From a bacterium UBP2_UBA5202 (GTDB taxonomy: Bacteria; Edwardsbacteria; AC1; EtOH8), in assembly GCA_002412795.1 (NCBI GenBank), contig DHVS01000029.1, positions 204,053 through 268,052 on the forward strand: 64,000 nucleotides of DNA, in the 5' to 3' direction. The notes under the pieces are model-generated. The model saw only the letters and a program-made list of their open reading frames with translations, searched no databases and was not told the DNA's origin. Positions 25,469 to 33,800 of this stretch are shown one piece after another. The first letter of the stretch is position 1. The number at the start of each line of letters is the position of its first letter. Both the position numbers and the translations under genes were made by a program.

Positions 25469-26335
25469 TTATGTTATATATCTCTTTGAATTAGTCGTGC
25501 ATTTTCTACCAGTTAAGGGTGCGGTAAAATAATCTTCATCTAAAAGTTTTACCAATTCTTTTATTTCTTTACGGCTTGTTGGTAATACTATTTTCCCCTC
25601 TCTAATGTTGATAGCCACCCCATATTCCCTACCTACACGTCTAATGTTTGGTATAGTAACATTATCTAGTACTGAGTTCCTTTTTAACAGTGCAATTCTC
25701 TTTCTTACTATTTGATTTGAATTTGTTTTAAATAACTCTCGGTTAGTGATTAAAAACATCTCGTTGTCGATAAATTCATCTATTTCAGCATCGGTTGCCT
25801 CTCGATAATACTCCGTTAGGCTCAAAAACTTTCTTGTGTTTGCATACGATATAAAATATAAATTACCATCAACGAACAAAGCTGTAATCCTGTCCTGTAG
25901 CGTCATGCCTGGCTCTTCCAATTTTGAATACGTTTCCCTACTGTTGATTAAAGTAACACCACGTTTTAAGATTCTCCGTGAATCAAAAACCTGAAATGCT
26001 ATATACCCATTGTTTTCTACTCGAGGTCCAAAAAACAAACATTTTAACGATATATTTTCATCATTCAGGTTCAATACCCCACAACTTATAGGGTTGTTTA
26101 TGGCAGCAAGAATGTCGTCGCTCATTTCATAATTAGGTATTTTATAAATCTCGCCCACCTCTGCAGTATAGTCACCAGTAAATTCAATTTGCTCGCATTC
26201 AGGATCAATAAATATTTCTTTTTGCCTGGTTAAATACCTTATTACTTCTGTTTGTACATCAGCAGTTAACGGTATTCGTTTTATGCTTTGCGGATCATTA
26301 AGTATCGCGAATAAATTTATAGCTGGTTGTGGCAT
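25469..26335 (-). CDS. kwaB: Kiwa defence protein KwaB (DUF4868 family)
   Basis: A 288-residue protein that I assign to the DUF4868/KwaB family from its layout. A beta-rich N-terminal half leads to a central ILKRGVTLINSRETY and VDGNLYFISYANTRKFL, then a Glu-rich helix, and a C-terminal end KELVKLLDEDYFTAPLTGRK...NSKRYIT. The 'LLDEDYxxxxLT' ending is typical of the family. KwaB works with the membrane sensor KwaA in the Kiwa anti-phage system, where it is the DNA-binding effector. It follows kwaA with a 2-nt gap; its GGAGG lies in the end of kwaA. It is AT-rich like the neighbouring restriction genes. Confidence 0.78.
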   Translation of the reverse strand: MPQPAINLFAILNDPQSIKRIPLTADVQTEVIRYLTRQKEIFIDPECEQIEFTGDYTAEVGEIYKIPNYEMSDDILAAINNPISCGVLNLNDENISLKCLFFGPRVENNGYIAFQVFDSRRILKRGVTLINSRETYSKLEEPGMTLQDRITALFVDGNLYFISYANTRKFLSLTEYYREATDAEIDEFIDNEMFLITNRELFKTNSNQIVRKRIALLKRNSVLDNVTIPNIRRVGREYGVAINIREGKIVLPTSRKEIKELVKLLDEDYFTAPLTGRKCTTNSKRYIT

Positions 26336-26337
26336 GT

Positions 26338-26859
26338 TTAAACCTCCAATAACATGTATTCTGTTAGTTGAACAACTGTTTTAACGTTTTTACAGTTGCT
26401 TATTGTGTTTTTTGAAATAAGAACATACGAAATACCACCATCTAAAGTTACTTCATAAAAATGATACTGGTATGGTCCTATACCTATAAGTGGGTTAAAA
26501 TGATATGCATGAGTTGACCATACCACAATAAAAAACAAAACGCCAACGAAACAAAGCACTGGCTTGTTTACTGCATCTGTACTCTGATTAATGAAAGGTA
26601 ACAGGTAAACAAGGATAAAGCCAACAATCTCTTTATCAGCAGTTTGTATGGCATCAACTTTAACAGGCATTTTTTCTAGTTTTATTTTAGCCAATTCTAA
26701 AATACATTTGCATAGTATTACCAATGCAAGCGCTATTATAAGATAAACCCAACCTTGCTTAATATCCCATTTTTCACTAAATTTAATAAACCATAACGTT
26801 AGCAGCACTGGGGCCAATGATGTGCTAACCAATAAAAGTTTTGCTAAACAACTGATCAT
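26338..26859 (-). CDS. kwaA: Kiwa defence membrane protein KwaA
   Basis: A 173-residue inner-membrane protein with four predicted TM helices (about 5-25, 37-57, 76-92, 98-118). A soluble C-terminal segment carries AYHFNPLIGI...YHFYEVTLDGGISYVLISK, the conserved feature of KwaA-like proteins as I know them. KwaA senses phage attack at the membrane and partners with KwaB. Gene order kwaA-kwaB and the tight spacing are canonical. AAGGTG lies 4 nt before the ATG. The assignment depends on KwaB next door; on its own this would be 'small membrane protein'. Confidence 0.72.
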   Translation of the reverse strand: MISCLAKLLLVSTSLAPVLLTLWFIKFSEKWDIKQGWVYLIIALALVILCKCILELAKIKLEKMPVKVDAIQTADKEIVGFILVYLLPFINQSTDAVNKPVLCFVGVLFFIVVWSTHAYHFNPLIGIGPYQYHFYEVTLDGGISYVLISKNTISNCKNVKTVVQLTEYMLLEV

Positions 26860-26904
26860 TTTACACCTTACATGCTAATGGTTTATATTTGAATTATTAA
26901 CTTT

Positions 26905-26910
26905 ATTATA
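26905..26910 (-). promoter_or_regulatory. Probable -10 box of the kwaAB promoter
   Basis: TATAAT on the minus strand, about 45 nt upstream of the kwaA start. The matching -35 is poor (best candidate TTGTGA at an overlong 19-bp spacing), so the site is tentative. Confidence 0.4.
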
Positions 26911-26935
26911 CACATATGGGGTGACAAAATCACAA

Positions 26936-27184
26936 TTAATATTCTAATGTGAATTTCCGTACTAAAACATGCATTACAACACGTTTTTTCCCACCCCCGG
27001 CTGTACCTGATTCAACCAATTTATCAACGATTATTTGGCCGGTTTTAAAACATTTTTTATAATCAGCCAATTTTAAATTATGCATTCCTTTCAAGTGTTT
27101 TAATATACCTCGCCCTATATCAGGATTACCGCATACTTTACACCCTGATGTATTTTGTTGCGTGTTCTTTTTTTTTCGTGGCAT
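26936..27184 (-). CDS. Small Ros/MucR-like C2H2 zinc-finger protein
   Basis: An 82-residue basic protein. A zinc finger, CKVCGNPDIGRGILKHLKGMH, has Cys-x2-Cys near 15-18 and His-x4-His near 30-35. It is followed by NLKLADYKKCF, the 'H...L...EYR..F' pattern of Ros/MucR transcription factors. The N-terminus MPRKKKNTQQN is highly basic. A DNA-binding regulator is the best guess. It lies upstream of kwaAB in the same direction, so control of the defence island is conceivable but unproven. Confidence 0.6.
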   Translation of the reverse strand: MPRKKKNTQQNTSGCKVCGNPDIGRGILKHLKGMHNLKLADYKKCFKTGQIIVDKLVESGTAGGGKKRVVMHVLVRKFTLEY

Positions 27185-27293
27185 TTATTGCTCCTTTTTG
27201 TTTTGGTTTATTTTCTGACTGCCAAGATCCACCCGAGAATCCCTCCCCTGGGTATCGTTCACGTTTCACATTTCACGATACACTAAAGACCCC

Positions 27294-27506
27294 TCACTGC
27301 CTGGTCCCCTCGGTGATGGTATAGGTATACCCATACCTCCAGCCCGTTTCCCCGGCCCCGCCCTGGTACCCCAAAGCCAGCGTCCCCTTCTCCCATTTCC
27401 GGGCCTCCTCCTCGGCGGCGAACGTTTTCTCCACCCTCCAGTCCACCGGGTCCCCGTGCTCCTGCTTACTTTTTACCGGATCATCGGTCAAGCCTGCGTA
27501 TTTCAT
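27294..27506 (-). CDS. 70-residue conserved small protein, possibly GIY-YIG-like
   Basis: Function unknown. It opens MKYAGLTDDPVKSKQEHGDP, continues with AEEEARKWEKGTLALGYQGG and ends GWRYGYTYTIT. The 'YAGLTDDPxxxKxEHG' stretch recalls the start of GIY-YIG nuclease domains (YxGxTxxxxxRxxxH), but the rest is too short for a nuclease. The same kind of stand-alone protein is familiar from other genomes, so I consider it real. It lies directly next to the ORF6N remnant; AAAGGAGCAGGT provides a ribosome-binding site. Confidence 0.6.
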   Translation of the reverse strand: MKYAGLTDDPVKSKQEHGDPVDWRVEKTFAAEEEARKWEKGTLALGYQGGAGETGWRYGYTYTITEGTRQ

Positions 27507-27870
27507 CTACCTGCTCCTTTTCTTTTGGTTGTTTGTTTCTGGCCTCTGCCCAGATCCACCCGAGAACCCCTCCCTGTCGGAGGGGTTCTCTCTTTTGGTC
27601 ATAACCCGCGCCCCGGCCTTATCCCTGCCGTTTGCCCGAAAACCCAGCATACTTTTGCCCGGCTCGGGCAGGTGCTTTTGGCCGCCCCAACTTGAGGTCG
27701 CATTTTGCGGCCTCAAGTTTGACTGTTCGGTCCGGTTCAGCCGGAACATGAAATCTTCTGGAAACCTGGCCCGGTTGCGATTGACCTGATCATTAAGCCT
27801 TTTAACGCTCACCCCGTAAAGCGCCGCCAGGTCCCGCATCCAGCAGATTTCTTTCCTGAAGACTGGTAAC
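27507..27870 (-). pseudogene. Truncated ORF6N-domain protein remnant
   Basis: The readable core RDLAALYGVSVKRLNDQVNR..RFPEDFMFRLN is the first half of an ORF6N domain, a phage-derived DNA-binding module related to KilA-N. The first beta-strand (normally IRGxxVxLD) is missing or scrambled at the 5' side. After LRPQNATSSWGGQK the frame departs from the family into unrelated sequence containing a terminator-like palindrome (27562-27590). Probably a degraded prophage or mobile-element gene rather than a working one. Confidence 0.6.
27562..27590 (+). terminator. Terminator-like hairpin inside the ORF6N remnant
   Basis: A 12-bp stem GAGAACCCCTCC/GGAGGGGTTCTC with a 5-nt loop and T-rich sequence following on the plus strand. 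The preceding words CAGATCCACCCGAGAA repeat at about 27224-27239, so part of this segment is duplicated around the 70-aa gene. Confidence 0.5.
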
Positions 27871-27909
27871 CGGTGCAGAAGGGCGCTGCTATCCGTATAT
27901 TTTCAAACG

Positions 27910-28635
27910 CTATTTGCTGTCTTGTGGCTCGCGGTTTGAATCGCGGACGACCAAAGTAGTTTCCACCTGGGCATATCTGTTCTTTCTTAGAAATGTATGC
28001 CTGCCCAATTTGTCAAAATCACCGTTTATCCCGGTAAAGCTCATAACCTGCGTTATTAAAGGCGTATCATCCACGCTCCCGAGTATGCCCCCCAATAGGC
28101 CGGTGAGGGCTATAAGTGTGTCTGGTAAAATAGATGCGCCGCCGGTGGCAACCGCTTTGACCACATTTTGAATGACGGTCATATAACTTTGATCCTGCTG
28201 AAGTTTTTGCAGGGCCGCCCCCGTATCGCGGATACCCTTATTGCTCTTGATTATTGAGGCCACCAGATGAATTTGGCTGGGGGGCTTTAAACTTTCGCTT
28301 GTTGGTTCCCAATAATATGCCGTGCGTTCAACCGGCAGTTCCTCGTTATCATCAACATTGGCAAAGCCTTTTATGCTTATTGTCTGCGGATTCCCTCCAA
28401 GGTTATCCACCGTTGAAAGCAGGAGGTAAAGATCCGAGTAACGGACAATCCAAGGTATGTAAGCTTGCTTATTATCAAGAATGAGCACCCGGGCCAGGCG
28501 CAATTCAAGCCCGGTAAGTTGATTGGAGGTTGGTATTCCCACCAGGCCGTAGCTTTTTACTTCCGCCAGGCTGATTGGCGCAGACGGCAGACTCATAGAG
28601 TCCACGTACAAAGTCGGCTTGATATTTAGGCTCAT
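27910..28635 (-). CDS. Uncharacterised 241-residue protein in the hydrolase operon
   Basis: I do not recognise this protein. It has a beta-rich N-terminal half (LYVDSMSLPSAPISLAEVK, then VRYSDLYLLLSTVDNLGG) and a helical stretch. A hydrophobic segment, ASILPDTLIALTGLLGGILG (about 167-186), follows, and then SFTGINGDFDKLGRH and YAQVETTLVVRDS. There is no signal peptide. AAGGAG lies 4 nt before ATG 28635. It follows the DUF900-type hydrolase by 69 nt in the same direction, so the two may act together. The hydrophobic Gly-rich segment could insert into a membrane. Confidence 0.65.
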   Translation of the reverse strand: MSLNIKPTLYVDSMSLPSAPISLAEVKSYGLVGIPTSNQLTGLELRLARVLILDNKQAYIPWIVRYSDLYLLLSTVDNLGGNPQTISIKGFANVDDNEELPVERTAYYWEPTSESLKPPSQIHLVASIIKSNKGIRDTGAALQKLQQDQSYMTVIQNVVKAVATGGASILPDTLIALTGLLGGILGSVDDTPLITQVMSFTGINGDFDKLGRHTFLRKNRYAQVETTLVVRDSNREPQDSK

Positions 28636-28704
28636 AATTCTCCTTAGATTTACTGCTATTGGTTTATGATAACGATATTTTTAGCCTGGGCGCCGGTAGC
28701 AGCC

Positions 28705-29663
28705 CTATTGATTAAGCAAGCTCCGGTCAACGCCTCTCAGGATATCTCTGATCAACGCCAGGGGTTCTTCTTCATCCAGCGCTTCCGAATGAGTATCCTT
28801 TTCGCCGGTGATGATATCTGAGATATCTATATCGCAGACATTGTCATAAACATCGGCCCGGCCGGCCAGCCCGCTCCGGCCCAGCCGCCTGGTGCCGAAA
28901 TGCTTCAAGCCCGCCGAAGCCCCCAGCACCTGGTCTTTGCCGGTATACAGCGCCGTGATCCGGTAGCACAGGTTGGCCATCAGACTGCCGTCGCTTTCCG
29001 CCGGCTGATGCTTCTGAAAAATGTCGTTGTCCACGTCCGCCGCCACCATCACCAACTGGTGGACCAGCGTGATCAGCTGGGGATTGTTAAGCTGGCGGGA
29101 GGCGATGGCCAGGGCTTTCTGGATCACGTAATTTCCCATGCTGTGGGCGATGATGGATATCTTGGCTTTACAGGGCTTAGCCTTGTCCTTTAAGGCCAGG
29201 TGTTGGTTGGTAAGCAGGACGTTGTGCAGGCTGACCAGCATTTTGGCCAGTTCGGGCCCCGAGGCCCGGGCGTCCTCCCGGTCCGGCAGGTAACCGTAGA
29301 CCGCGTCATTGGACGGCCAGCTGAAAAGAACCAGCGCCCCCAGGCTGCCGGGACCGGAATATAGCTTGGATTTCAGGGTCATGTAGCGTTTTACGGAATC
29401 TTCCCATCCGTTATTGTACCCGTGGACGAACAACGAAATGTGCTTTTGATCCTCGTTTTTTCCTCCCCTATCTTCGGGAATTCTAAGGCAATATCCGTCA
29501 AAGCCGCTGCAAATTCTCCCGGTTGGCATTTCTTCCACCAATCCGGTTTTAGGTAATCGCCGCCGTTGCGCGCATTGTAATAGTACTGCATCTTTTTTCC
29601 CCTGTTTTTCCCCCAGATGCCGTTTTCGAATATGCGGTTTGTCACCATGAATGAATCCGGCAT
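28705..29663 (-). pseudogene. DUF900-type alpha/beta hydrolase, frameshifted
   Basis: Two overlapping frames rebuild one protein. The N-terminal part (29663 to about 29455) opens MPDSFMVTNRIFENGIWG and reaches EFPKIGEE. The rest, one frame back, continues NEDQKHISLFVHGYNNGWED, then LFSWPSNDAVYGYLPDREDA, the nucleophile motif AHSMGN and the family's C-terminus. This is the DUF900 (PF05990) alpha/beta hydrolase pattern. The switch falls at a run of six A's (minus strand, about 29456-29461); seven would restore one frame. The start has AGGA 7 nt upstream. It is either a real mutation, an indel error, or slippage. Likely a lipase/esterase-like enzyme if functional. Confidence 0.7.
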
Positions 29664-29910
29664 AGTATATTCCTTTCTTCTTTACCTGGTTAAATAATCG
29701 GCAATAAGATTTTCCGTCCTGCGGGTTTTCCCTGCGCCATGCGCAACCAGTTTTAAGTTCCACTTTATAAATGCTTTTCAGCCAGCCCCAAAAGCAGTCT
29801 TGTGCACCTGCCCGGTTTGCCTTTTTCCATTGGTAACCGCTTTAAGCTATAAGCCGTATGCTATACGCTGTACCCTAAACCCTAAATCCCAACCCATTGC
29901 AATTACTAAC
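29664..29910. other. Intergenic region before the 21-bp array
   Basis: No gene. Near 29839-29890 there are degenerate AGCTATAAGC/CCTAAACCCTAAATCCC low-complexity words similar to those near 30618-30655 and 44450-44480. Confidence 0.45.
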
Positions 29911-30183
29911 CTTATCCCCTTGCTTACCCCCAATTCCCCCCAGGGGATATACAATTCCCCCCAGGGGGAATTCTTTTCCCCCAAGGGGAGCAACCATATC
30001 CCCCAGGGGATATTTAATCCCCCCAAGTAGAAATTATCCTTCCCCAAGGGGCGCGGCAGTTTCCCCAAGGGGGAAGACTCCTTCCCCAAGGGGCAATTAC
30101 TTTCCCCTTTGTTACACAGTTCCCTCCCCCTGGGGATATTGCCAATCCCCAGGGGGAAACTGTTTTCCCCCGCCTAGCGCTGG
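29911..30183. repeat. Array of thirteen 21-bp palindromic units (core CCCC(C)A(A)GGGG)
   Basis: Thirteen consecutive units with no register slip. The centres are 21 bp apart from about 29921 to 30172. Well-kept units show CCCCCAGGGG, CCCCAAGGGG or CCCCCTGGGG at the same position. Flanks vary (AATT, TATT, GAAG), and units 0, 5, 9 and 12 are degenerate. A further degenerate C-rich stretch follows to about 30204. 21 bp equals two helical turns and seven codons. Translations of either strand give heptad repeats (PLGE/PWGE or SPRG/PQG types), but no frame has a credible start and ribosome-binding site. Confidence 0.85.
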
Positions 30184-30217
30184 CCCCCTTTTTCCCCGGC
30201 AGGGTGCGGTCAAAAAA

Positions 30218-30583
30218 TTACGCGCTCTTTTGCTTCTTGCCCCTGGACGCTTCCTTGGACATCTGCTCGCGGATCTTGCGCAACTGCTTGGACAGGGTCT
30301 GGTCCTTGCCGATGACGCCGACCATGGCGTCCATCATCGAGGAGGCCTGGATATAGGCCGCCGTGGTGGAAGCCACCGCCTTTTGGGTGGCCTTGTGCAG
30401 TTCGGCCTTCTTGGCCTCCTGGGCCGCGTCGTCAACAAAGGCCTGGTTGGTGGCTGTCTCTAAGGACGTGGTCTTGGCCGTGGTATCGAACCCGGATGCC
30501 TTGAGCGCGGCAGCGTTGTCTTTAAGGAACTGGACTACCAGCTTGCAGAACGCCATCATCTGGGCATAGGTCAGCTTGGCCAT
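30218..30583 (-). CDS. 121-residue helical protein of unknown function
   Basis: No recognised domain. The sequence is Ala/Lys-rich and predicted almost wholly helical: LTYAQMMAFCKLVVQFLKDN, ATNQAFVDDAAQEAKKAELH and TAAYIQASSMMDAMVGVIGK. A basic tail GKKQKSA ends it. There is no signal peptide or TM helix. GGAG lies 5 nt before ATG 30583, and base composition is like that of core genes, so I think it is genuine. It is flanked on its 3' side by the 21-bp palindromic array and on its 5' side by a low-complexity spacer; no operon partner. Confidence 0.65.
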   Translation of the reverse strand: MAKLTYAQMMAFCKLVVQFLKDNAAALKASGFDTTAKTTSLETATNQAFVDDAAQEAKKAELHKATQKAVASTTAAYIQASSMMDAMVGVIGKDQTLSKQLRKIREQMSKEASRGKKQKSA

Positions 30584-30740
30584 GGGGTGCTCCTTTCAGA
30601 TTTGGTTGTGGTTTTGTTATAGCTATAAGCTGTAAGCCTTCAGCTGTAAGCTTCTAATTACCGGCTGCTGGATAGCGGAGAACCTTCACGCTTCGCTTTT
30701 TGCGGCCCGGTGCCTGCCGTCCGGTTGTCTTGGCGGATAT

Positions 30741-30779
30741 GCCTGAAGGAACACAGCCCTGCGTCCCTTCAGGCTTTTT
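30741..30779 (+). terminator. Orphan plus-strand terminator-like hairpin
   Basis: Stem GCCTGAAGG/CCTTCAGGC (30741-30749 with 30766-30774), a 16-nt loop and TTTTT on the plus strand only. No plus-strand gene precedes it and the neighbouring genes run the other way, so it would terminate a non-coding or antisense transcript, or is fortuitous. Confidence 0.5.
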
Positions 30780-30801
30780 AGTATAGATGTACTGCCCGGC
30801 G

Positions 30802-33800
30802 CTACTTCAGCGCCACCATTTTCTTAGTGCTGTTGAACTCGCCCGAGACTAAGCGGTAGAAGTAGATTCCTGCCGCCGCCTGTCTGCCCGCTTCGTCGTT
30901 GCCGTTCCATTTGACGCTGTACGGCCCGGGGTTTTGGGATTCGTTGACTAAGGTTTTTACCACCTGACCCAGGGTGTTGTAAATTTTCAGACTGACCTGG
31001 CCCTGCTTGGCCAGCTGGTAACTGATGGTTGTCTGCTTGGAGCAGGGATTGGGCGCATTCTGCATAAGTTCGTAACGGTAAGCCATGGGTTTGGCTTCGC
31101 CCATATCAGCTTGCGCTCCGCCGTTGCCGGTCTTTCTGCCGGTGGCCTTGTCATAAGCGAACAGTTCATATTTATCGCAGGTGACGATGGCCCCCTTCTT
31201 CAGGTTTACGATCTTAAGAACGCCCTCGCCATCCTGACTGACCGGCTGGGGCAGGTCCTTCTCGAAAACAGCCATTTGGCCGCTGGGAACTTTAACTGTA
31301 CCCAGCGAGACATTGTCCACCCATATCTGATAGATATAATCGGCCTTGTCTGAATATTGCTGATACAAGCTTATCTTCAGGGTGTTCTTTTGTTCGCTGT
31401 TCAGGGTCGGCAGGTAGTATTCCAAAGCCGTGCTGTCGTAGTCCACGGTTATGCCAGTGGATTTTTTAGCGCTATAGGTTATAAAGCCGTCCCTTTCCAG
31501 GGTATAGATTGACGGAGTTTCACCGCCCACATCGGCGGACAATGCTGCTGTCACCTGGCCTGCCGAATCCCGGGCAATAAGTGAATATAATGGGCCGGTA
31601 CCTTCGGTCCAAATGGTGGTCATCTTATTACCGTCGGCATTTTGGCGATAGGCGATCTGGGGATATACAGAAGGCTGGGTCGGGTTTTTACTGTAATCTT
31701 GTTCCACCTGCCAGGCAAAATCGGCATAATTCGCATAACAGGCCTTATAAAGTTCGTCTGTGGTTGCTTCGCTCCAGGCGATGTAATTGCCGTCAAATAC
31801 CGGGTTAAGCGATGCGGTTAATGGGCTATTGCTCACGTTCTCGGAACCTTCCCAGCTGAACGGTGTATACAAAGCTTTTGCCAATGCCAAGCCCCAGTTG
31901 CCCTTGTTGTGGAAGATATCGTTGCCCTCCTGCCAGACCACATGGATATCGCCGTAGAAGGCCAGCGAAGGCTCGTCGGAAACAACCTCCGGGCTTTGGG
32001 ACAGGTTGACCTTGTTTTTCCAAGCGCTGGTATAAGGATCGTAAACTTTCCAGTATATTTCGCCCTCGTAGTCCCAGGCTACATGTATGCCGCCTTTGGA
32101 ATCTATGCAGATGGTGGGAGAGGCGGGATTCTCCTGTGGGTCGCCGCCGGAACCGCTGGTGGAATCCAGGGTATTCCAGGCAAACGCAGTCCCTCCAGCC
32201 GGGCGGAAGCCGTAAAGCAGTTTCCAGTACCAGGTATAGCCTGAGGCGCTGTTCCAACTGTCAATTTTTTCCAAGACCAAATGGGTTCCGGCAGAATTTA
32301 CCACCATGGCCGGCGGACTGGCCTGATGCATCTGGTCCCAATAGCCCGGCGCTTCCATAAGGGTCTCAACATTCTGCCATGTGGCGCCGGTATGTTTGGC
32401 CGTTTTTAATACCCAGCCCACGCTGGGGGTCTCGGCTTTCCAGGCAATCACCGTGTCCGGGCCGTAAATACCGATGACGGAGGAGGGGTTTGTTCCTTCA
32501 GCGTAAACGGCAGGACCCGAAGCCCAAGTGCCCGACCAGGTATACCCGTCGTCTATGGAATTTTGGTAGAACACCGAATCGGCCGAGGTATATGTTAAAT
32601 GCAGTTTGCCGTTGCTGTCGTAAAGCAAATGCCGGCCGTTGTTGTAGGCCGTGGCCATTGCTGTATTGGAATTGGTGAAGGCCTTGGTGTTAATTTGTAC
32701 ATAGGGACTCCAGCTGCCGATATTGCAAGATCTGTCCATGGCCGTCACATGCATTTGCAAGGTTTGACCAATTAGATAATCCGGCACAATGTAAGACCAG
32801 GTAGTTCTTTCGATGGGGGCAGAGTGATTAACCGTATATTTAGAAGATGGTTTGCTGGCAAATACGCCCACCGGTTCGGGGCAGACCCAGTAGCCACCAA
32901 AATTTGGTTCTAAAGTGGGGTCCTCTTCCGGCCAACGCAAATTAATGCATTTAGTAACAGCATCATAATAGCCAGTAGGTTGCGCAACTTGAGGCGGCTT
33001 GTCAGTGTCAAAAGTAGTTATGCTTACTTCAGTAGTATCGGTTTCCGCCTTGGGTATCCCAACCATTATATCCCAATACATTACCCTATAAGTATAATTT
33101 TTGCCTATAGAGACATTTTCATCAGTATAGGTAGTGCCCCCGTCTACAGAATCTATCAGAACATAAGCCGTGGAACCGTTAACTTTTCTGTATATATAGT
33201 TCCATCTATAGTTATTATAATCCCATTGTAGCATTATTTTTTTTCCATGTTGCCCGGCTAATTGCGTAGCAGTTAAACTAATAGGAAACCTGAGATATTC
33301 CTCTTTTAACCCGCCAGCTGGCCCAACATTATAGTTGGCATAATTTGTCCGGTAATTAACCCATATATTTTTGTTCCATTCCATTTTTACAAAAGTATTG
33401 CCCATGCGTGTTACTGCAAAGGTTGTTTTACCCTGCCCCGCTCCACCAGTAAAAGCCCAATCCCTATATTCCCATGGACCGGCAATCGTGGGCGCAGTAT
33501 AAAAATTTAAGAGCACACCAGACGGCACACCCGGTTGTTGTTCCCAAGTTACTTCTAATTCATTATAAATCTGATTATTTACGCTTAAGACACTAAGATC
33601 ATAAGTTTCACCTTCTATTATGGCATTATGGCTTCTCATAATCCGGCAACTATCGCCGACGGTCCACTGCCCGGCAATATCTCTTAAATTATACGAAGGG
33701 TCGTCATAATTGTGATAACCCCAATTTATGCTGCCGTCGCTGCCCACGCCCTGATTGCCTACCACATCGTAAAACCACTGGCTTGCAGGGAAGGTGGCCG

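Noticed and set aside
29456..29461. Programmed -1 frameshift in the hydrolase gene
   Set aside because: The A6 run lacks a proper tandem slippery heptamer in the right phase, and no downstream stimulatory hairpin is apparent. An indel is simpler.
29911..30183. CRISPR array
   Set aside because: The units are 21 bp in total with no separate spacers, and no cas genes are nearby.
29847..30463. Heptad-repeat proteins encoded by the 21-bp array on either strand
   Set aside because: Any 21-bp repeat without stops gives such frames on both strands. None has a credible start with a Shine-Dalgarno, and one frame runs into antisense of the 121-aa gene. Kept only as a possibility.
30602..30790. Riboswitch before the surface-protein genes
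   Set aside because: The hairpin is on the wrong strand and end of the gene, and I could match no known aptamer core.
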